From Pseudotabrizicola sp. (GTDB taxonomy: Bacteria > Pseudomonadota > Alphaproteobacteria > Rhodobacterales > Rhodobacteraceae), in NCBI RefSeq assembly GCF_030656345.1, contig NZ_JAUSNR010000019.1:186001-250000 (forward strand): a DNA stretch of 64,000 bases, read 5' to 3'. A program made the position numbers and the translations under genes. The notes under the pieces are model-generated. The model was given only the letters and a program-made list of their open reading frames with translations. It did not search any database and was not told where the DNA came from. Positions within the stretch are counted from its first letter, which is position 1. Each line of letters begins with the position of its first letter. Positions 57,512-64,000 of this stretch are shown piece by piece.

Positions 57512-58854
57512 GGGCGCTTGCGGGGGCCCTCACGCTCCTGCCCGGCGCGGCGTTTGCCTGCGCCTTGCCGCCCTCGGTCATCCTGACGCTGCCGACCGGG
57601 CATTACATTGCCGGGGCGGCGGTGACCGTGGCCGTGACAGCCATCATGGGTGCGATGGCGCAGCGCCTGCCAAGGCTGGAGGCGGTGCCGGTGCTGGAAC
57701 GGCGCGTGCTTGTGCCGGTTTCGGTGTCGTCCTACCTGTCATTCCTGTGCTTTGTTGGCCTCATCCTCATCGGCATCTTCGGTGCCCGCGACCCGATGCA
57801 CAACCTGATGACGCTGGTGTTCTGGACCGGGGTCTGGATCGCGGTGCCGCTGGGGTCGATGCTGCTGGGCAATCTGTGGCGCCCCATCAATCCGTGGAGC
57901 GCGCCTGTGCGCATTGCCCGCACATTGCTGGGCCGGACCGGATCTGTCGGGCTGTCGCGGCTGGGGCACTGGCCTGCGGTGGTGTTTTATGCCGGGTTCG
58001 TCTGGTTTCAGCTGGTGTCGATGTCGCCCGATGATCCGCTGGTGCTGGCCAAGACGGCGCTGACCTATTGGCTGGTGATCTTTGCGCTTGCCGTCGCCGA
58101 GGGGGAGGACTGGTTGCAGCAGGGTGAGTTTCTGACCGTGCTGATGGGCTATCTGGCCAAAGTCGCCCCTTTCTGGCTGGACATTGAGGGCACCCGAGCC
58201 CGGCTGATGCGCGGCTGGCCGGGGGCGCAGGTGGTGCGGATGGCCCCGCTGTCCACCTCTGCCATGGCGTTCATCACGCTGGCGCTGTCGGCGCTGACCT
58301 TTGACGGGCTGATGGAGACCTTCTGGTGGCATTCCGTCATTGGCGAGAACCCGCTGGAACCGACGGGGCGTTCGGCGGTGATGGGGGTCAACACGCTGGG
58401 GCTGCTCTCGGTCTGGGCGGTCACCATTGCCGCGCTTTGGGCGGTGATCCGGCTGGGCCGGGCAATTGGCGGCGCGCGTTTTGCCACCGGGCCGGTGATG
58501 CTGTCGTTTCTGGCCATCGCAGCGGGCTATCACGCGGCGCATTATCTGGTGACCCTGCTGACCGCCGGGCAATACACGCTGGCCGCGCTGAACGACCCGT
58601 GGTTTCGCGGTGATGCTTATCTGGGCCTGCCGCCGTTTTATGTCTCATTCGGCTTTCTGACCGATCAGACGATCATGCCCATGATTTACGCCGCGCAGTT
58701 TGCCGCCATCCTGGGCGCGCATCTGCTGGCGGTGCTGCTGTCGCTGCGGCTGGTGGGCAATATGCGGGCGATGGCGCATTTTCCGATGACGGTGCTGATG
58801 GTCGGATATACCGTGCTGGGGCTGTGGTTGCTGTCCACCGCGCGGACAGGCTGA
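57508..58854 (+). CDS. Polytopic membrane protein of unknown function
   Basis: 448 residues with about ten to eleven predicted membrane helices and an N-terminal segment that could be a signal sequence (ending near CALPP). I recognise no transporter family. NLWRPINPWSAPVRIARTLL and RLGHWPAVVFYAGFVWFQLV recall proteins automatically labelled fenitrothion hydrolase, but I would not infer that activity. Histidine-containing segments (FWWHSVIG; YHAAHYLVTLL) could bind a metal or haem. Its four-base overlap with DUF1185 ties it to the catabolic operon. Confidence 0.7.
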   Translation: MRALAGALTLLPGAAFACALPPSVILTLPTGHYIAGAAVTVAVTAIMGAMAQRLPRLEAVPVLERRVLVPVSVSSYLSFLCFVGLILIGIFGARDPMHNLMTLVFWTGVWIAVPLGSMLLGNLWRPINPWSAPVRIARTLLGRTGSVGLSRLGHWPAVVFYAGFVWFQLVSMSPDDPLVLAKTALTYWLVIFALAVAEGEDWLQQGEFLTVLMGYLAKVAPFWLDIEGTRARLMRGWPGAQVVRMAPLSTSAMAFITLALSALTFDGLMETFWWHSVIGENPLEPTGRSAVMGVNTLGLLSVWAVTIAALWAVIRLGRAIGGARFATGPVMLSFLAIAAGYHAAHYLVTLLTAGQYTLAALNDPWFRGDAYLGLPPFYVSFGFLTDQTIMPMIYAAQFAAILGAHLLAVLLSLRLVGNMRAMAHFPMTVLMVGYTVLGLWLLSTARTG

Positions 58855-58942
58855 GAAAATCGTGGACAAATGCGGCGTCCCGGCAAAAGGTTGAACCCAG
58901 AGGCCCCCGCAGAGGTGCCCCGCAACAGTGGAGATGTTTGAC

Positions 58943-60223
58943 ATGACACAAAAACTTATCGGGGTGGCACCATCGCGGCGCTCTGTGCTGAAGGGCGCGG
59001 GGGCCGGGCTGCTGGCAGCTGGCTTTGCCGCACCCGTCTGGGCACAGGCAGCACCCGTCAAGCTGGGGTTCCAGCTGCACCGCACCGGCATCGGCGCCGC
59101 CTATGGCCGCTGGTATGAACGCACGGCGCAGGCCGCGCTGAAGGTGGTGAATGACGCTGGCGGCATCAACGGCCGCCCGGTCGAGATTGTGTTTGAAGAT
59201 GATGGCACCGACCCGAAACGCGGGGCCGAGGTGGTGGAAAAGCTGACCCGTCAGCACAATTGCGACCTGATCTTCGGGCCACTGTTTTCCCATGTCGTCA
59301 TCGGATCGGCCCCCCGCGCAGGCGAGCTGAAGGTGCCTTACCTCGTTTGTTCCGAAGGCTTCCATGTGGCGGGCGGCATGCTGAACCGCTGGACCATGCA
59401 GCCCGGGATCACCGACGTGCGGGCGCAGGTCAGCTCTATGGCACCGTGGGTTCTGGCGAACCTTGGCAAAAAGGTCACCATGGTGTTCCCCGACTATGCC
59501 TTCGGTCACGACCACCGCGATTTCTTTACCGCTGCGGTAGAGGCCGGGGGTGGCGAAGTGATCGCCAAAATCGCCGTGCCGCCAACCGAGACCAGCTTTA
59601 CCCGCTATCTGCCGCAGATCCCGCGCGAGACCGAGGTGCTGTATCACGTCATGGTCGGCCCGGCGGTTCTGACCTTTGTGAAAGAGCTGGGCGAGTTCTA
59701 TGGCACCGGGGCCAAGCCGCAGATCTTTGGCTTCATCGACTCGCTGGAGGCGGTCGACATCGCCTCACCGGGGCTGGAGTTTCTGGAGGGTACCCATTTC
59801 TGGGAAGGTCATTGCCGGACGCAGCAGGCCGATGCATCAGAACATGAGGTGGCATATCGCGCCGCCGTGGGCGTCGATACCAATGGTGCCTCGGTCTCAG
59901 ACGCCAAGGACGTGTCGACCTATGCGCATATGTTTTCCGTCTGGGAGACGCTGCACATCATCAAGGCCGGGATGGAGGCATCGGGCTATCAAAGCACCGC
60001 CGACCGGCAGAAGTTTGTCGAGGCGGTCGAGGCGATGACCGATATGCCGGAAAGCCTGGCGCATGTGCAGGGCGACAAGGTGTTCAACGGCAAGACCCAT
60101 CAGGTGTTCGGCCATCAGTTCATCAGCAAGGTCGAAGGCGGCAAGCTGGTGAAGGTGCACACCACCAGCATCGAAGACAGCATGTACCCAGACGCGGTTG
60201 ACTACACCACGCAGAGCTTCTGA
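58943..60223 (+). CDS. ABC transporter substrate-binding protein, branched-chain amino acid type
   Basis: 426 residues. N-terminus PSRRSVLKGAGAGLLAAGFA is a twin-arginine signal ending ...VWA-QA. The mature part has the type I periplasmic-binding fold: VKLGFQLHRTGIGAAYGRWY, GGINGRPVEIVFEDDGTDPK, FPDYAFGHDHRDFFTAAVEA. LivK/AmiC-like proteins bind amides, urea or aromatic acids as well as amino acids. ATG 58943 preferred (GGAG ten bases upstream). It heads the importer genes of the heterocycle locus and probably binds its substrate. Confidence 0.9.
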   Translation: MTQKLIGVAPSRRSVLKGAGAGLLAAGFAAPVWAQAAPVKLGFQLHRTGIGAAYGRWYERTAQAALKVVNDAGGINGRPVEIVFEDDGTDPKRGAEVVEKLTRQHNCDLIFGPLFSHVVIGSAPRAGELKVPYLVCSEGFHVAGGMLNRWTMQPGITDVRAQVSSMAPWVLANLGKKVTMVFPDYAFGHDHRDFFTAAVEAGGGEVIAKIAVPPTETSFTRYLPQIPRETEVLYHVMVGPAVLTFVKELGEFYGTGAKPQIFGFIDSLEAVDIASPGLEFLEGTHFWEGHCRTQQADASEHEVAYRAAVGVDTNGASVSDAKDVSTYAHMFSVWETLHIIKAGMEASGYQSTADRQKFVEAVEAMTDMPESLAHVQGDKVFNGKTHQVFGHQFISKVEGGKLVKVHTTSIEDSMYPDAVDYTTQSF

Positions 60224-60264
60224 GTGCGACCATTGCCTGACATGCCAGGACTGAATGCGCAGCC

Positions 60265-60284
60265 CGCCCCCTCCAAAGGGGGCG
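60265..60284 (+). other. Stem-loop between binding protein and permease genes
   Basis: CGCCCCCT (60265-60272) / AGGGGGCG (60277-60284) with a four-base loop, in the gap between the binding protein and the first permease, like the three TRAP junctions in this window. Confidence 0.6.
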
Positions 60285-60291
60285 CGCCGGT

Positions 60292-61170
60292 TTGAGCTTC
60301 GGTCCGTTCCTTCTACTGGCCGTGCTGGAGGGCACCGTGATGGCGGCGGTGCTGGCGCTGACCGCCGTGGGTCTGTCGCTGGTGTTCGGCGTGATGCGCG
60401 TGGTCAATGTGGCGCATGGCGAGTTTTACATGCTGGGCGCGGTTCTGGCGTGGTTTGTAACCTATTACCTGCCGTTTCCGCCCGCGATTGCCTGGCTGGC
60501 GGCGCTGATCATTGCGCCCTTGATCGTGGCGGTGATTGCGGCGCTGACCGATACGCTGGTGCTGAAACGGCTGAACTACGACCCCGAGGCCACGATCGTG
60601 GCCACGATCGGGCTGCTGTACATGCTGCAGCAGACAGCGCTGACGTTCTACGGCCCCGATGCCCGCCCGGTGGTCGCGCCGTTCCAGTGGCGAATCCAGC
60701 TGCCGTGGTTCGGCTATTCCGGCTACAAGATGTTTGTGGTGCTGGCGGCGGTGGTCATTCTGGTGGCGGTCTGGCTGTTCATGACCCGCACCCGGGCCGG
60801 GCTGGTGATGCGCGCCACGCAGGTGGACCGGGAAACTGCGCAGGCCTTTGGCATCAACGTGGACAGGGTCTATGCCGGCACTTTCGCGCTCGGCGGGGCG
60901 CTTGCGGCGGCGGCGGCTGTGCTGATCGTGCCGATCCAGCAAGCGCATTACCTGATGGGGCATGATCCGCTGCTGCTGTCGTTCATCGTGGTGATCATCG
61001 GCGGGCTAGGGTCCATCCGGGGGACGCTGGTGGCGGCGCTGGTGATCGGGTTGTCAGACGGGATCATCAGCATGTTCTTTTCGCCCACACTTGCCAAGAT
61101 CATCGCCACACTATTGGTCGCACTGGTGCTTGTATTCCGCCCGCAGGGCCTGTTCGGAGCGAAGGAATGA
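60292..61170 (+). CDS. Branched-chain-type ABC transporter permease (LivH)
   Basis: 292 residues, about eight helices. GLSLVFGVMRVVNVAHGEFY is the classic LivH opening, and the EAA-like loop GLVMRATQVDRETAQAFGIN is near residue 170. FIVVIIGGLGSIRGTLVAAL follows near the C-terminus. TTG 60292 with AAGGGGG upstream is the likely start. Overlaps livM by four bases. Confidence 0.93.
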   Translation: MSFGPFLLLAVLEGTVMAAVLALTAVGLSLVFGVMRVVNVAHGEFYMLGAVLAWFVTYYLPFPPAIAWLAALIIAPLIVAVIAALTDTLVLKRLNYDPEATIVATIGLLYMLQQTALTFYGPDARPVVAPFQWRIQLPWFGYSGYKMFVVLAAVVILVAVWLFMTRTRAGLVMRATQVDRETAQAFGINVDRVYAGTFALGGALAAAAAVLIVPIQQAHYLMGHDPLLLSFIVVIIGGLGSIRGTLVAALVIGLSDGIISMFFSPTLAKIIATLLVALVLVFRPQGLFGAKE

Positions 61171-62111
61171 CCGGGGGGGCAAAGGCATGGACCTTGCATC
61201 TGCTGGTACTGCTGGCAGTCTTCGCAGCGCAATTCGTGCTGCCCTCCTATCACGAAACCAATCTGGCGCGGATCATGGTGCTGGCGGTGTTCGCCATGGG
61301 TTACAACATTGCCTTTGGCTACACCGGGCTTTTGTCCCTCGGCCATGCGCTGTTCTTTGCTGCCGGGATGTATGGCATGGGGCTGCCGGTCTGGCATCTG
61401 GAATGGCTGTCGATGCCTGCGCTGATTGCGGGGCTGCTGGCAGGCGGGGCGTTGGCCGGTGCGGTCGGGCTGCTGGCGCTGCGCACGGCAGGGGTCAGTT
61501 TCATGATCGTCACGTTGATGTTTGCGCAGGCCGGGTATCTGGCCCTGCTGTATCTGAACACATGGACCGGCGGGGACGAAGGCTTTGTGGTGGCGCGCAC
61601 AGGCCGGGTGCTGTTCGGCTTTGATCTGAGCACCGACACGCCCCGGTTTACGGCGGCCTTTGTGCTGTTCGCGGCGGCGTTGCTGGCCTGCCTGTGGCTG
61701 GTGCGGTCACCCTTTGGCCGGGTGATGGTGGCGATGCGCGAAAATGAGGAACGCAGCCGGATGCTGGGCTTTGATCCGTTCCGGGTCAAACTGATCGCGC
61801 TGGTGCTGTCGGGGCTTTACGCCGGGGCGGCAGGGGCGGCTTACGGGATGCTGTTCGGCTATGTCGGGGCCACATTTGCCACCATTCAGTATTCCATCCT
61901 GCCGATGCTTTATGTGCTTCTGGGCGGCGCGGGCACGGTTCTGGGGCCGTTTCTGGGGGCGCTGCTGATGTTCTATCTGATCGACATCACCAGCAATTAC
62001 ACCGACGCCTATCTGTTTGTTGTCGGCGCAGCTTTGGTTGGGCTGGTTCTGTTCGCACCCAAGGGCATTCTGGGCACCTTGCGCGAAAGGGTGTGGCGAT
62101 GGTTGCCGTGA
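61167..62111 (+). CDS. Branched-chain-type ABC transporter permease (LivM)
   Basis: 314 residues, about nine helices. LivM landmarks are MGYNIAFGYTGLLSLGHALF near residue 35, VMVAMRENEERSRMLGFDPF near 190 and LLGGAGTVLGPFLGALLMFY near 250. Partner of the preceding permease. Overlaps the ATPase gene by 13 bases. Confidence 0.93.
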   Translation: MTGGAKAWTLHLLVLLAVFAAQFVLPSYHETNLARIMVLAVFAMGYNIAFGYTGLLSLGHALFFAAGMYGMGLPVWHLEWLSMPALIAGLLAGGALAGAVGLLALRTAGVSFMIVTLMFAQAGYLALLYLNTWTGGDEGFVVARTGRVLFGFDLSTDTPRFTAAFVLFAAALLACLWLVRSPFGRVMVAMRENEERSRMLGFDPFRVKLIALVLSGLYAGAAGAAYGMLFGYVGATFATIQYSILPMLYVLLGGAGTVLGPFLGALLMFYLIDITSNYTDAYLFVVGAALVGLVLFAPKGILGTLRERVWRWLP

Positions 62112-62818
62112 TCAAGGCCACGGGGCTGACCCGGCACTTCGGCGGATTGCGCGCGGTGGATGGCGTGGATTTCACGCTGGAACAAGGCGAGATTCACGGG
62201 CTGATCGGGCCGAACGGCGCAGGCAAGACCACCTTTGTCAGCCTGCTGTCGGGACGGATTCCGGTGCAATCCGGCGCGATCACCCTGAACGGCGAAGACA
62301 TCACACGCCTGCCGGCGCATCTGCGGGTGCGCAAGGGCGTGGCCTATACGTTCCAGATCACCTCGGTCTATCCGCGCCTGTCGGTGTTCGACAATGTGGC
62401 ACTGGCAGCCCAAAGCCAGGGGACGGCGGATGTGGCGGCAGAGGTGGCGCAGGCGCTTTCACGGGTCGGGATGACCGGGCTGGACCAGTCCTTGGCGGGC
62501 ACGCTGTCTTATGGCCATCAGCGGCTGCTGGAGGTGGCGATGGGGCTGGCCCTGCGCCCGCTGGTGCTGATCTTGGATGAACCGACCCAAGGCTTGGCAT
62601 CGGGTGAGATTGACGGGTTCAAGGCGCTGATCCGGTCCCTTGTGCCGCAGACCACCATTCTGCTGATCGAGCATAACATGGATGTGGTGATGGATCTTGC
62701 CGACCGGATCACAGTGCTGAACTTCGGTCAGGTGCTGGCCGTGGGCACGCCGAACGCTATCCGTGCCAACACGGCGGTGCAGGATGCCTATCTGGGGGGC
62801 GATCATGCTGCGGGTTGA
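62099..62818 (+). CDS. Branched-chain-type ABC transporter ATPase (LivG)
   Basis: 239 residues. Walker A GPNGAGKTTFVSLLSG, Q-loop YTFQITSVYP, Walker B LVLILDEPTQGLA, H-loop IEHNMDVVMDLAD. The usual LSGGQ signature is replaced by LSYGHQRLLEV, as in many LivG proteins. ATG 62099 chosen (GAAAGG eight bases upstream) over GTG 62093. Confidence 0.94.
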   Translation: MVAVIKATGLTRHFGGLRAVDGVDFTLEQGEIHGLIGPNGAGKTTFVSLLSGRIPVQSGAITLNGEDITRLPAHLRVRKGVAYTFQITSVYPRLSVFDNVALAAQSQGTADVAAEVAQALSRVGMTGLDQSLAGTLSYGHQRLLEVAMGLALRPLVLILDEPTQGLASGEIDGFKALIRSLVPQTTILLIEHNMDVVMDLADRITVLNFGQVLAVGTPNAIRANTAVQDAYLGGDHAAG

Positions 62819-63500
62819 AGGCATCACCGCTGGCTATGGCCCGGTCACCATTCTGCGTGAGTTGTCTTTTCACGCACAGGCCGGGCAGGTGACCTGCATC
62901 ATGGGGCGCAACGGCGCGGGAAAATCGACCCTGCTAAAGGCGATCATGGGTCTGGTTCCGGTGCAATCGGGGCAGATCACGCTGAATGGTGTGCCGGTCC
63001 ACCGCCTGCCCGCGCATAAGGTGCCCGGCCACGGCATCGCCTATGTGCCGCAGGGGCGGCGGTTGTTCGGGCCGCTGACCGTGGCCGAGAATATCGAGGT
63101 TGGCCTGCTGACCCGCAACAAGGGGCCAAAAACGCGCGACTTCGTGCTGGGCCTGTTTCCGCGCCTGCGCGAACGGCTGGATCAGGTGGCCAGCACGCTT
63201 TCGGGGGGCGAACAGCAGATGCTGGCCATCGCGCGGGCGCTGTGTCTGGAACCGTCGGTCCTGCTGCTGGACGAACCCAGCGAAGGCTTGCAGCCTTCGA
63301 TGATCGCGCTGATCCGTGATACCGTGTTGCGCTTGCGCGATACGGGGCTGGCGACTGTGCTGGTGGAACAACGGGTGGATACCGTGCTGCGCATGGCGGA
63401 CCGGGTGGCCTTTATGGCGCATGGCAGGGTGGAAGCCGATGTCGCGCGTGAGGGCCTGACAGCGGAATCGACCCTGTTCCGGCAGTTTGTGGGGGTATGA
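62805..63500 (+). CDS. Branched-chain-type ABC transporter ATPase (LivF)
   Basis: 231 residues from ATG 62805 (MLRVEGITAGYGPVTILREL), overlapping livG by 14 bases. Walker A MGRNGAGKSTLLKAIMG, signature LSGGEQQMLAIARAL, Walker B LLLDEPSEGLQP. Completes the five-gene importer. Its stop is interlocked with the start of the hydantoinase gene (ATGATG). Confidence 0.95.
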   Translation: MLRVEGITAGYGPVTILRELSFHAQAGQVTCIMGRNGAGKSTLLKAIMGLVPVQSGQITLNGVPVHRLPAHKVPGHGIAYVPQGRRLFGPLTVAENIEVGLLTRNKGPKTRDFVLGLFPRLRERLDQVASTLSGGEQQMLAIARALCLEPSVLLLDEPSEGLQPSMIALIRDTVLRLRDTGLATVLVEQRVDTVLRMADRVAFMAHGRVEADVAREGLTAESTLFRQFVGV

Positions 63501-64000
63501 TGGCGGGTCTGGTCGCGGGCATTGACGTTGGCGGCACCTTCACCGATCTGGTGATCGTTGATCCTGCAACCGGGGCGGTCCGGCTGGCCAAGGTGCCCAC
63601 AACGCTGCCCAATCAGGCCCCCGGTGTTCTGAGCGCGCTGGAGGAGGCGGGGGCGGATCTGGCCGATATCGACCTGATCGTGCATGGCACCACCACCACC
63701 ACAAATGCCGTGCTGGAACGCACCTTGGCCAAGACCGGGTTGATCACCACGATGGGGTTCCGCGATGTGCTGGAACTGGGGCGGCGCACCCGGCCGCATG
63801 CCTATGGCATGCACGGGCAGTTCGTGCCGATCATCGCGCGCGATCTGCGGTTCGAAGTGCCGGAGCGGATGGATGCGCGGGGGGACATCCTGACGCCGCT
63901 GGACGAAGCCGCCGTGCGCAGAGCGGCTCTGCGCCTGCGGGATGTGGGCTGTGAAAGCGTGGTGATCCATTTCCTGCACGCCTATGCCAACCCGGCGCAT
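63497..64000 (+). CDS. Hydantoinase/oxoprolinase A subunit, N-terminal part (runs off window)
   Basis: The frame from ATG 63497 (or 63500) stays open to the right edge, giving 168 residues. GIDVGGTFTDLVIVDPATGA and VHGTTTTTNAVLERTLAKTG are the hallmark nucleotide-binding segments of HyuA/oxoprolinase N-terminal domains, and LITTMGFRDVLELGRRTRPH continues the match. These ATP-dependent enzymes open hydantoins, oxoproline and similar cyclic amides, or carboxylate ketones. Translationally coupled to livF, so ring opening is likely the next step of the locus. A B subunit would be expected beyond the window. Confidence 0.92.
   Translation, partial: MMAGLVAGIDVGGTFTDLVIVDPATGAVRLAKVPTTLPNQAPGVLSALEEAGADLADIDLIVHGTTTTTNAVLERTLAKTGLITTMGFRDVLELGRRTRPHAYGMHGQFVPIIARDLRFEVPERMDARGDILTPLDEAAVRRAALRLRDVGCESVVIHFLHAYANPAH

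Overview
The window is GC-rich with strong G/C third-position codon bias and short operons with ATGA or TGATG start-stop overlaps. Gene content points to an alphaproteobacterium of the Rhodobacteraceae (Paracoccus/Rhodobacter/Gemmobacter-like): three TRAP transporters, a DUF2125 protein, a PrtD/HlyD-type secretion pair, a hydantoinase/xanthine-dehydrogenase-type catabolic locus, and a GGC(C/A)AAAATACTCC intergenic hairpin element. The family assignment is inference from gene content; no marker gene such as rRNA is present.

Region 1 (about 1-14.4 kb) is sugar-acid or carboxylate uptake and catabolism. A GntR/FCD regulator, a TRAP transporter (DctP-Q-M), a zinc L-idonate-5-dehydrogenase-like enzyme and mannonate dehydratase form one unit. 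A second GntR/FCD regulator is divergent from a second TRAP transporter followed by a DapA-family aldolase/dehydratase. A third, TAXI-type TRAP system (binding protein plus fused 4TM-12TM permease) lies on the minus strand, then a BCCT transporter on the plus strand.

Region 2 (16,219-24,511) is an integrated mobile element of about 8.3 kb, bounded by 47-bp perfect direct repeats that match the 3' end of a tRNA-Arg(CCT) gene. It holds a tyrosine integrase, wreckage of two IS66-type elements and an IS5-type element, a hipBA toxin-antitoxin operon with palindromic operators, a MobC-like protein with an added helix-turn-helix, an oriT-like inverted repeat, iteron-like repeats, and a replication-initiator-like gene. 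That last gene carries palindromes inside its coding region and an in-frame stop that cuts off its C-terminal end.

Region 3 (24.5-43.5 kb) is chromosomal core and accessory: a LacI regulator with operators, enoyl-CoA hydratase plus SDR, DUF2125 protein, PmbA, an inositol-phosphatase-family enzyme, and a DEAD-box helicase with a long repetitive tail. It continues with a three-gene cluster (HisD/HpsN-like dehydrogenase, CuyA/D-cysteine-desulfhydrase-like lyase, Asp/Glu racemase) that may handle sulfonated or D-amino acids, then a LysR regulator, proline iminopeptidase, UbiG, a type I secretion ABC/adaptor pair and PurU.

Region 4 (43.7-64 kb) has a TetR-MFP-RND efflux operon with a perfect operator palindrome and an old-yellow-enzyme-family demethylase/reductase. 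Divergent from the latter is a long plus-strand locus: molybdenum hydroxylase (FAD subunit plus fused FeS-Mo subunit), 6-hydroxynicotinate-reductase-like protein, UPF0280 protein, DUF1185/AA_synth protein, an unknown membrane protein, a complete branched-chain-type ABC importer, and the start of a hydantoinase/oxoprolinase A subunit that runs off the edge. The set reads as import, hydroxylation, reductive dearomatisation and hydrolytic ring opening of an N-heterocycle. It is the best candidate here for an undescribed pathway.
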